Shown here piece after piece: positions 1 to 6,915 of a stretch of 7,192 nt of DNA. The notes below the pieces were generated by a model. It was not told where the DNA came from. It saw only the letters and a list, made by a program, of their open reading frames with translations, and made no database searches. Every line of letters starts with the position of its first letter. Within the stretch, counting starts at the first letter, position 1. The DNA is taken from the NCBI GenBank assembly GCA_037446035.1, contig JBBIJJ010000185.1:1-7192 (forward strand), written 5' to 3'. A program made the translations under genes and the position numbers. The DNA comes from DSNY01 sp037446035. GTDB lineage: Bacteria; Pseudomonadota; Gammaproteobacteria; Burkholderiales; Burkholderiaceae_F.

Positions 1-275
1 GCTCGCTGGCACGGGTGACGACACTCGCTGGCACGGCGCCGAAGCTCGCTGGCACGGGTGACGACACTCGCTGGCACGGCGCCGAAGCTCGCTGGCACGG
101 GTGACGACACTCGCTGGCTCGGCGCCGAAGTGTACCGGCGCCGAAGCTCGTTGGCACGCGGTATTTCTGATCCGCCTCCCATGTTGGGAGACCGACGATC
201 GCTGGCTCGGTGCCGAAGCTCGTTGGCACGGCTGACGGAGCTCGTGGGCTCGGATGACCAAGCTCATCGGCACGG
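1..275. repeat. Degenerate 43-bp composite minisatellite (about 21.5-bp subunit)
   Basis: A 13-bp core, CTCGCTGGCACGG, occurs with variation eleven times, starting at 2, 24, 45, 67, 88, 110, 147, 198, 219, 241 and 263. Up to 129 the copies form three near-perfect 43-bp units (1-43, 44-86, 87-129), each holding two cores with different linkers: GGTGACGACA after the first and GCGCCGAAG after the second. To the right the copies decay (CTCGTTGGCACG, ATCGCTGGCTCGG, CTCATCGGCACGG) and are interrupted at about 123-146 and 160-197. The array enters from beyond base 1, so its full length is unknown. Open frames through it are low-complexity and look like nothing known. I treat it as non-coding tandem repeat. 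Confidence 0.9.
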
Positions 276-674
276 AATCACGCGGCGCGCCGGGATGGAA
301 AGACCGCGAGCGGCCGACGGGCGAATTCAGCCTAAATTCGGCAGTTGGCGTCACGTCGAAACGGCAGAAAGCCAGCATTCATGCGGGTTTCAAGCCGATT
401 CTGACGACTGCGGAGCAGTTCCAAACGGGTGATGGTCGTGGTCACTACAAGCCTCTGGCGCGAATACGTTTCTCGGTACTTCACCGACTTCAAGTGCCGT
501 TTCTAGGTTCAGGGTCAGACCGTGCCGCGGTCAACCGCGCAGGCTGCCGCGCGTGATATCCAAAACGCCGATCGTGCGCCCAGCCGGTAGGTCGTTCGTC
601 TGACGTACCGCGCGAACCGCGATCGCGTAAGCTCGCTGCCACCCAAGTCCGAAGCGCCCGACCGCATCGCAACG
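276..674. other. Intergenic stretch with no supported gene
   Basis: About 400 bp between the tandem array and the first gene. Open frames cross it on both strands, but none has a start with a ribosome binding site, recognisable motifs or family resemblance. An imperfect palindrome lies at 322-340 (CGAATTCAG/CTAAATTCG), and a single stray copy of the minisatellite core with one mismatch lies at 629-642. I see no convincing sigma-70 promoter for the downstream gene. This could be decayed coding sequence or a long regulatory leader. Confidence 0.5.
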
Positions 675-1028
675 ATGCCGCTGCCCAGAAGACGGATATT
701 GCGCCTGGCACCCGGAATCCTGCTGGGACTGCCGGCGTTGAGCGCCTGCGCCGGTGCGACGAGGGCGCAAGCGGCGCCGCCGATCGCGGCACTGATCGTC
801 AAACCGCGCACGCCGGCGCGCGATGCCGACGCACTGATGCGGGTCGTTCGACTAAACCTGCCGCAGCCCGAGATGGCCCGTTACGCCCGCGCGATGTCAG
901 GCGGCGCGCACGTCGTGTACCTGACGCCACCGGCCACGCGCGAGCAGGTGCCGGCGCTGATCGAGCGGCTGCGCGCGTCGGGCGACTTCGAGTACGTCGA
1001 CCTCGATGCGCCGGTTAGGATCAAGTGA
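675..1028 (+). CDS. Exported stand-alone subtilisin propeptide-like (I9-like) small protein
   Basis: A 117-residue protein. The N-terminus has an arginine cluster (R5-R7), a hydrophobic stretch (about residues 8-22) and a lipobox-like LSAC ending at C25, so it may be a lipoprotein. RRRILRL also loosely resembles a twin-arginine motif, and AQA at 31-33 offers an alternative signal peptidase I site. The mature part (about 37-117) matches the propeptide of the next gene's protease by eye: both have a beta strand ending in IVK followed by R-x-P, then MSG-x-A-x-V, a P-x-T, an amphipathic helix containing RL, and a closing EY...D-x-PVR. There is no catalytic domain; it stops at the point where the protease would continue. 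Propeptides of this fold act as folding chaperones and tight inhibitors, so a trans-acting inhibitor or chaperone for the neighbouring protease is a reasonable inference. The gene lies 34 bp upstream of the protease, on the same strand, and is probably co-transcribed. ATG 675 is the first usable start but lacks a clear Shine-Dalgarno sequence. It could also be the remnant of a duplicated protease. Confidence 0.75.
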   Translation: MPLPRRRILRLAPGILLGLPALSACAGATRAQAAPPIAALIVKPRTPARDADALMRVVRLNLPQPEMARYARAMSGGAHVVYLTPPATREQVPALIERLRASGDFEYVDLDAPVRIK

Positions 1029-1051
1029 GCGCCACCGTCCGCAGCCGCCGC

Positions 1052-1055
1052 AGGA
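1052..1055 (+). promoter_or_regulatory. Ribosome binding site of the S8 protease
   Basis: AGGA sits 7 bases before ATG 1063. This favours 1063 over the upstream in-frame ATG at 1006, which overlaps the preceding gene and would put 19 polar residues in front of a clear signal peptide. Confidence 0.6.
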
Positions 1056-1062
1056 CAGCCCC

Positions 1063-3108
1063 ATGCGCCAGAGTCCGAAGATCGCCATCGCCGCCACCGT
1101 GCTGGCCGCCGCGCTCGTTGCAGCGTGGCCTGCGTCGGTCGGCCATGCGACGGCCCCCACTGCGAAGAAGCGATCCGCGTCCGAACTGCGCGCGCCGATG
1201 ATCCGCCAGATGATCGTCAAGCTGCGCAATCCGAAGGCGGTGGAATTGACGCAGCCGCTCGGCGCCGAACGCGTCGCCGCGCTGTCGGCGCGTGCGGGCG
1301 TCGGCATGAAGGCGTTCCGCCCGATGTCGGGCAACGCCTCGGTGCTGAGGCTCGAGCGGCCGATCACGCTTGCCGAGGCGAACGCGGTCGCGGCGCGGCT
1401 CGCGCAAGATCCGAACGTCGAGTACGCGTCGCCCGACTTGCCGGTGCGCGTGTACCAGACGCTTCCGCAGGACCTCGGCTACACGACGCGACTGTGGCAT
1501 TACTACCCTCCCGCGCAGACCTTCAGCGCTGACGGCAAGACGGTTCTGGCCGTGGGGGGCGCGAACTTGCGCAACGCATGGAATCTGCCGGGCGCATCGA
1601 ACACGCTGCGCGGTTCCCGGAAAGTCGTCGTTGCGCTGATCGATACCGGCGTCGCGTTGAACCACCCTGAGCTGTCCGGCACGCTGCTGCAGGGCTACGA
1701 CTTCATCTCGTCCGACGTCTTTGCGAACAATGGCGTGCCCGCGAACTTCGTGGCCAACGACGGCGACGGCCGCGACGCAGACCCGAGCGATCCGGGCGAC
1801 TGGGTCACCAGCCAGGAGATCAGCGCCTATCCGAACGCCTGCAATCCGCCGGCGAGCGACAGCTCGTGGCACGGCACACACATGGCCGGCACCATCGCCG
1901 GCGTATGGAACAACGGCGTCGGCAACCCGCCGCCACCCGGGACTTCGACGGCGGGAATCGCGCCGAACGTCCGTATATTGCCCCTGCGGGCGCTCGGCAA
2001 GTGCGGCGGCGCCGCGAGCGACGTCATCGACGCGATGCGCTTTGCGGCAGGCATTCCGGTCACCAACCCCGGTGGCGCAACGATCGTCAATCTGACGCCG
2101 GCCAAGATCATCAACCTCAGTCTCGGCGGACAGGGCGGGGTCTGCAACCATGCTTACCAGGCAGCCGTCGACGACGTCGTCAGCGCGGGCGCTCTTGTCG
2201 TTGCCGCTGCGGGAAACGACGGCTTGGACGGCATCAGCCAGCCCGCCAACTGCCGCGGCGTCCTTGCCGTCGCCGGGCATGCGATCAACGGCGACAACGC
2301 CGACTATTCGAACGTCGGACCGGAGGTTGGCATCAGCGCCCCGGGCGGCGGCATGCCGCAGCAGCTTGGGACCACCATCACTTCGAGCGACACGGGGTAC
2401 TACACGTGGTCTTCGATGCTTTTCGGGGCCTTCGGCCCCGACAGCGTCGGCGCGCCGCCGAATCAGGACAAGACCGGTCCGGCGATCGGCGGCTTTACCG
2501 GGACGAGTTCGGCGACGGCGCACGCGTCGGCCGTCGCGGCGCTCGTGAAATCCGTGATGCGTACGGCGTCGCCCGCGCAGGTGCGGAACTTCATCGTCGG
2601 CACCGCGAGGCCGCACCCCGCAGGGGGTTTTTGCGCAACGGGTCAGCCGGGGGCGGGACTGTGCGGCGCAGGGCTGCTGGACGCGTCTGCGGCGGTGGCG
2701 GCCGCGGCCGTCGACGCGCCGCCGCTGGCCGACGCCGGACCGGACAGAACGGTGGCGCCGGGCGCGGCCGTGACGCTCGACGCGCGCGCCAGTATCGCGT
2801 TCAACGGAAGGCAGATCACTTCGTACGCATGGCGCCAGATCGACAACGGCGCCACGCGGGTCGCGCTGAGCGGGCCATCGAGCCCGCTCGCAGGATTCAC
2901 CGCGCCTGCGGCGAGCCAGACGCTCGTATTCGAACTGACCGTAACGGACGACAGCACGCCGACGCCGAAGTCGGACTCGATCGACGTGGCGATCACGGTG
3001 CAGGCTCCTTTACCCCCGCCGTCCGGTGGCGGCGGCACGCTGCCGCTGTGGCAACTGCTGCTGCTGGCGGCATTCGGACTGGCCGCGCGCATCCGCCGCG
3101 GCGCCTGA
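1063..3108 (+). CDS. Secreted S8 subtilisin-like serine protease with PKD-like domain and GlyGly-CTERM tail
   Basis: A 681-residue extracellular endoprotease precursor. Order: signal peptide (1-29, K6 then a hydrophobic core, cleavage after GHA); I9-like propeptide (about 45-130); S8 catalytic domain (about 150-550); PKD-like beta-sandwich domain (about 553-648, beginning ADAGPDRTVAPG); a PPPSGGGG linker (Gly 655-658); a hydrophobic segment (about 660-674); and an Arg-containing end (ARIRRGA). The catalytic triad is D194 (LIDTGV), H270 (WHGTHMAG) and S482 (GTSSATAH), with oxyanion-hole N385 (AAAGNDG). Six cysteines (260, 314, 361, 397, 524, 534) suit three disulfides. The LGKCGG segment recalls the Dichelobacter nodosus AprV2/BprV and Xanthomonas extracellular protease group. 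Residues after the catalytic serine deviate from the usual GTSMAAPH. The tail fits GlyGly-CTERM, a signal for type II-secreted proteins that rhombosortase cleaves; a rhombosortase gene lies 12 bp away in convergent orientation. The substrate is unknown. An in-frame start at 1006 is rejected on signal peptide and ribosome-site grounds. Confidence 0.95.
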   Translation: MRQSPKIAIAATVLAAALVAAWPASVGHATAPTAKKRSASELRAPMIRQMIVKLRNPKAVELTQPLGAERVAALSARAGVGMKAFRPMSGNASVLRLERPITLAEANAVAARLAQDPNVEYASPDLPVRVYQTLPQDLGYTTRLWHYYPPAQTFSADGKTVLAVGGANLRNAWNLPGASNTLRGSRKVVVALIDTGVALNHPELSGTLLQGYDFISSDVFANNGVPANFVANDGDGRDADPSDPGDWVTSQEISAYPNACNPPASDSSWHGTHMAGTIAGVWNNGVGNPPPPGTSTAGIAPNVRILPLRALGKCGGAASDVIDAMRFAAGIPVTNPGGATIVNLTPAKIINLSLGGQGGVCNHAYQAAVDDVVSAGALVVAAAGNDGLDGISQPANCRGVLAVAGHAINGDNADYSNVGPEVGISAPGGGMPQQLGTTITSSDTGYYTWSSMLFGAFGPDSVGAPPNQDKTGPAIGGFTGTSSATAHASAVAALVKSVMRTASPAQVRNFIVGTARPHPAGGFCATGQPGAGLCGAGLLDASAAVAAAAVDAPPLADAGPDRTVAPGAAVTLDARASIAFNGRQITSYAWRQIDNGATRVALSGPSSPLAGFTAPAASQTLVFELTVTDDSTPTPKSDSIDVAITVQAPLPPPSGGGGTLPLWQLLLLAAFGLAARIRRGA

Positions 3109-3120
3109 ACGCGCTGTCGC

Positions 3121-3756
3121 CTACGAAACGCCGCGCACCGTCGCGGCGTTTTTGTTGGCGTCGCGCCATGCGAACGCCAATCCAAGCAGCGTGCCCGCGA
3201 GCGCGCCGAACAGATGCGCCTGCGGCACGGTTGTCGCGCCGAGCCAGTCGGCGAAGGGCGTGGCGCTTCCGACCGGCTGCTCCAGTACGACCTTGATCCA
3301 GCCGCCAAGCGCAAGCGCCGCTGGCAGCCACAGCGCGCGCGGCGTGCGCGCATCGGGCCGCGCCAGCGCGTTCGCCAGCCAGCAGGTCGCGCCGGCGAAA
3401 TACAACGCGTGCAGCACGCCCGAGAAGCCGCGATACCAATCGATCGCCGGATACAGCAGCGCAAGTCCCGCGCCGATCGCGATCGCGCCGGCGACAAGCG
3501 CGATCAGTTGCCGGCGCACGTCCAGATCGGGGCCGAACAGCCGCGCGATGAGCCACCACGCGGCGGCGTTGATCAGCGCGTGCTGCCAGTTGACGTGCAC
3601 GAGGTGTCCGCTGACCAGACGCCACGGTTCGGCCGCGAGCAGCGCGCGACGGTATTCGAGCGCTGCCCCGACGGCATCGAGCTGCTGCAGCAGCACGATC
3701 AGCGCCGCGCCGACGAGCGCGGCCCATTCGGTGCGGGCGAGAGTGAGCCGGGTCAC
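3121..3756 (-). CDS. rrtA: Rhombosortase (rhomboid-family intramembrane serine protease)
   Basis: A 211-residue polytopic membrane protein of the rhomboid superfamily. Visible motifs in order: E43-P-W-R followed by GHLVHVNWQHALINAAAWWLI (residues 50-70, with H54, H59 and N63); WYRGFSGVLHALYFAGA (107-123) holding the predicted nucleophile S112 in GFSG; and AHLFGALAGTLLG (180-192) holding the predicted catalytic H181. About six hydrophobic segments are seen. The GFSGVLH and HVNWQH patterns are those of rhombosortases rather than GlpG-type rhomboids. Rhombosortases cleave GlyGly-CTERM tails of secreted proteins at the inner membrane; in Vibrio cholerae such an enzyme processes the protease VesB. 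The neighbouring protease carries such a tail, so it is the likely substrate. The start is uncertain: GTG at 3756 (VTRLTLARTEWAAL) gives a sensible N-terminus but has no good ribosome binding site. The frame stays open upstream, where the translation is not rhomboid-like. It is convergent with the protease (12-bp gap) and divergent from pgk. Confidence 0.92.
   Translation of the reverse strand: MTRLTLARTEWAALVGAALIVLLQQLDAVGAALEYRRALLAAEPWRLVSGHLVHVNWQHALINAAAWWLIARLFGPDLDVRRQLIALVAGAIAIGAGLALLYPAIDWYRGFSGVLHALYFAGATCWLANALARPDARTPRALWLPAALALGGWIKVVLEQPVGSATPFADWLGATTVPQAHLFGALAGTLLGLAFAWRDANKNAATVRGVS
3126..3153 (+). terminator. Rho-independent terminator of the protease gene
   Basis: A perfect 10-bp stem, AAACGCCGCG (3126-3135) with CGCGGCGTTT (3142-3151), a 6-base loop (CACCGT) and a T run at 3149-3153. 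It begins 17 bases after the protease stop codon. The same bases encode the last residues of the convergent rhombosortase. Read on the minus strand the T run is only three bases, so termination should be stronger for plus-strand transcripts. Confidence 0.85.
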
Positions 3757-3762
3757 GATCGC

Positions 3763-3791
3763 GTGAAAGGTGAAAGGTGCGTTCGTATAAT
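3763..3791 (+). promoter_or_regulatory. Candidate sigma-70 promoter for pgk-pyk
   Basis: A perfect TATAAT at 3786-3791 is preceded, with a 17-bp spacer, by GTGAAA (3763-3768), a 4-of-6 match to TTGACA. Transcription would start near 3798, about 86 bases before the pgk ATG. The -35 region lies in a tandem duplication, GTGAAAG GTGAAAG (3763-3776). TATAAT stands out in this GC-rich DNA, but the start site is predicted only. Confidence 0.6.
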
Positions 3792-3814
3792 GCCGCAGCC
3801 TTCGGCGCTGCGGC
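3792..3814. promoter_or_regulatory. Perfect 8-bp inverted repeat next to the pgk -10 box
   Basis: GCCGCAGC (3792-3799) and GCTGCGGC (3807-3814) are separated by 7 bases (CTTCGGC). The repeat abuts TATAAT and covers the predicted transcription start. It could be an operator for a dimeric regulator or a hairpin at the 5' end of the pgk mRNA. It has no T run on the plus strand, so it is not a typical terminator. On the minus strand it lies in the leader of the rhombosortase gene and could serve both directions. Confidence 0.5.
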
Positions 3815-3883
3815 TCGACACACGCCCCCAGCGTGCGCCGCCGCGGCGCGCCCGCCGCTTTCCCCACCTTTGCGGATCGCCCC

Positions 3884-5086
<1,203 letters not shown>

Positions 5087-5090
5087 GCCG

Positions 5091-6527
5091 GTGGCGCGCT
5101 CGACCAAGATCGTCGCCACGCTCGGCCCCGCGTCGAGCGATCCGCTCGTGCTCGAGCGCATGCTTGCCGCCGGCGTGGACGTCGTGCGCTTCAACTTCTC
5201 GCACGGAACGGCCGCGGATCATCTGGCCCGCGCCAAGCTCGTGCGCGAGGCGGCGCGCGCCTGCGGGCGCGAGGTCGGCATCATGGCCGACCTGCAGGGG
5301 CCGAAGATCCGCGTCGGCAGGTTCGAGGGCGGCAAGGTCGAGCTGCACGCAGGGCAGCGCTTCGTGCTGGACGCCGGCTGCGAGCTGGGCGACGCGCAGC
5401 GCGCCGGCCTCGACTACAAGGACTTGCCGCGCGACGTGCGGCCCGGCGACGTGCTGCTGCTCAACGACGGGCTGATCGTGCTGGACGTGGAGCGCGTCGA
5501 GGGCTCCGAGATCCACACGATCGTGCGCATCGGCGGCGAGCTGTCGAACAACAAGGGCATCAACAAGCAGGGTGGCGGACTGTCGGCGCCGGCACTCACG
5601 GCGAAGGACGTGCGCGACATCGAGACGGCGATGGAATGCGGCGCGGATTTCGTCGCGGTGTCGTTCGTCAAGAACCGCACCGACGTCGAGATGGCGCGGC
5701 AGCTCGCGACCATCGCCGGCGAAAAGCACGGCATCCGCCCGCTGCTCATCGCCAAGATCGAGCGCGCCGAGGCGGTGCCGTTGCTGCGCGAGATCCTGGC
5801 GGCGGCCGACGGCATCATGGTCGCGCGCGGCGATCTGGCGGTCGAGGTCGGAGTCGCCGCCGTGCCGGCGCTGCAGAAGCGCATGATCAAGATGGCGCGC
5901 GAGGCGAACAAGCTGGCGATCACCGCGACGCAGATGATGGAGTCGATGATCCACAACGCGGTGCCGACGCGCGCCGAGGTCAGCGACGTCGCCAACGCGG
6001 TGCTCGACGGCACCGATGCGGTGATGCTGTCGGCGGAAACCGCCGCCGGCAAGTATCCGGTCGAGGTCGTCGAGACGATGGCTTCGATCGTCGAGGCGGC
6101 CGACCGCTCCGAGGCGGTCGTGCTCGACACGCAGTTCCTCGACCAGACGTTCACGCGCGTGGACCAGTCGATCGCGTACGGCGCGCTGTTTACCGCGTTT
6201 CACCTGCGCTGCGCTGCGATCGTCGCGCTGACCGAGTCGGGCTCGACGACGCTGTGGATGAGCCGGCACGACATCGACATCCCGATTTACGCGCTGACGC
6301 CGAGTGTGGCCACGCAGCGCCGGCTGGCGCTGTACCGCAACGTGCGCCCGCTGCACTTTCCGACCGGGCAGGAGCGCGATGCCGCGCTGGCCGCGGCGGA
6401 GAAGCTGCTGCTCGACCTGGGTCGCGTGCAGCGCGGCGATCTGATCGTGCTGACGTGCGGTGAGCCGATGGGGCAGGCCGGCGGCACCAACACGCTGAAG
6501 ATCGTCCGCGTCGGCGGGCACGGATGA
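5091..6527 (+). CDS. pyk: Pyruvate kinase, predicted K+-independent type
   Basis: A 478-residue cytosolic enzyme of full length. It converts phosphoenolpyruvate + ADP to pyruvate + ATP, the last step of glycolysis. Motifs in order: TKIVATLGPASS at the N-terminus (5-16), RFNFSHG (R33, N35, S37, H38), ADLQGPKIRVG (66-76), NNKGIN, DFVAVSFVKN, IAKIERAEA with catalytic K222 and metal ligand E224, MVARGDLAVE (243-252, D248), and GTDAVMLSAETAAGKYP (307-323). The C-terminal allosteric domain (about 350-478) is complete. In the motif matching rabbit residues 113-120, this protein has LQGPKIRV, with lysine where K+-dependent enzymes carry glutamate (TKGPEIRT). This predicts activity without potassium. 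The GTG start is chosen because it gives the standard N-terminus, follows AAGGG and sits 4 bp after the pgk stop. An in-frame ATG at 5022 would lie inside pgk and add an arginine/serine-rich extension. Confidence 0.98.
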   Translation: MARSTKIVATLGPASSDPLVLERMLAAGVDVVRFNFSHGTAADHLARAKLVREAARACGREVGIMADLQGPKIRVGRFEGGKVELHAGQRFVLDAGCELGDAQRAGLDYKDLPRDVRPGDVLLLNDGLIVLDVERVEGSEIHTIVRIGGELSNNKGINKQGGGLSAPALTAKDVRDIETAMECGADFVAVSFVKNRTDVEMARQLATIAGEKHGIRPLLIAKIERAEAVPLLREILAAADGIMVARGDLAVEVGVAAVPALQKRMIKMAREANKLAITATQMMESMIHNAVPTRAEVSDVANAVLDGTDAVMLSAETAAGKYPVEVVETMASIVEAADRSEAVVLDTQFLDQTFTRVDQSIAYGALFTAFHLRCAAIVALTESGSTTLWMSRHDIDIPIYALTPSVATQRRLALYRNVRPLHFPTGQERDAALAAAEKLLLDLGRVQRGDLIVLTCGEPMGQAGGTNTLKIVRVGGHG

Positions 6528-6540
6528 CGGCGGACGATCT
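6499..6540. other. 11-bp perfect inverted repeat spanning the pyk stop codon
   Basis: AGATCGTCCGC (6499-6509) and GCGGACGATCT (6530-6540) are exactly complementary, with a 20-base loop holding the end of pyk including the TGA at 6525-6527. No T run follows, so it is not a canonical intrinsic terminator. It may fold in the mRNA and protect the pgk-pyk transcript 3' end or aid Rho-dependent ending. No other terminator is visible after pyk. Confidence 0.6.
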
Positions 6541-6613
6541 CTGCGCGGTCATTGAGCCTTACAAGTCCCTGCGACACGTGGCAATCGCGCGGCGCCCGCA
6601 GCCCCGTCATACC

Positions 6614-6687
6614 GAGCCGCCTCTTGCCTCCCCATACCGAGCCGCTGCTTGCCTCGTCGTTCCGAGCCGCTCTTTCCTCGTCATTCC
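6614..6687. repeat. Short degenerate array of a 25-bp repeat (3 copies)
   Basis: Copies at 6614-6638, 6639-6663 and 6664-6687 (the last 24 bp) follow the pattern GAGCCGCTGCTTGCC then TCGTCATTCC, with several substitutions. The copies have no unique spacers. The array runs into the left arm of the palindromic element at 6679. Confidence 0.8.
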
Positions 6688-6752
6688 GAGCCATGGGTGA
6701 GGAATCCCAGCCGCTCGAAGTGCCGAGATCCCTCGCTTCGCTCGGGATGACG
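6679..6752. repeat. REP/MITE-like palindromic element, compact copy
   Basis: A left arm at 6679-6708 (CGTCATTCCGAGCC...GAGGAATCCC) and a right arm at 6723-6752 (CCGAGATCCCTCGC...CGGGATGACG) are imperfect inverted repeats around a 14-bp centre. The arms match a sequence style I recall as dispersed in many bacterial genomes. It carries no coding capacity and should form a long hairpin if transcribed. Confidence 0.75.
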
Positions 6753-6765
6753 AACGCGTCAGTGC

Positions 6766-6915
6766 GAGCCGCTGCTTGCCTCGTCATTCGGAGCCGCTGC
6801 TTGCCTCGTCATTCGGAGCCGCTTCTTGTCTCGTCATTCCGAGCCGCTGCTTGCCTCGTCATTCCGAGCCGCTGCTTGCCTCGTCATTCCGAGCCGCTGC
6901 TTGCCTCGTCATTCC
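6766..6915. repeat. Main 25-bp tandem array (6 copies)
   Basis: Six head-to-tail 25-bp units begin at 6766, 6791, 6816, 6841, 6866 and 6891. The last three are identical (GAGCCGCTGCTTGCC then TCGTCATTCC). The first two end in CATTCG and the third has TTCTTGTC inside. The last copy leads directly into GAGCCACCGGCGAGGAATC, the left arm of the next palindromic element. Part of the unit equals that arm (CGTCATTCCGAGCC), so the array looks like tandem amplification from it. Repetitive reading frames across it (SEPLLASS, LVIPSR) are artefacts. Confidence 0.92.

Noticed and set aside
322..340. Operator-like palindrome around CGAATTCAG/CTAAATTCG
   Set aside because: The symmetry is imperfect, it is over 330 bp from the nearest start codon, and no promoter is visible nearby.
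58..432. Open frame of 124 codons through the left-hand minisatellite
   Set aside because: Its first half is translated tandem repeat and the rest is unlike any protein I know; long frames are expected by chance in GC-rich DNA.
254..556. Open frame of 100 codons in the left intergenic region
   Set aside because: No start signal or recognised motif. It could be a decayed gene, but nothing visible supports that.
1021..2616. Long minus-strand frame opposite the protease
   Set aside because: It is an arginine-rich shadow of the protease coding strand, without motifs. The plus-strand frame holds the catalytic triad and sorting tail.
3792..3814. Intrinsic terminator in the pgk upstream region
   Set aside because: The 8-bp stem has no T run on the plus strand and sits directly after a TATAAT box, so operator or leader hairpin fits better.
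6766..6915. Possible CRISPR array
   Set aside because: The 25-bp units are directly head to tail with no unique spacers. The same holds for the 43-bp units at 1-129. No cas genes are present.
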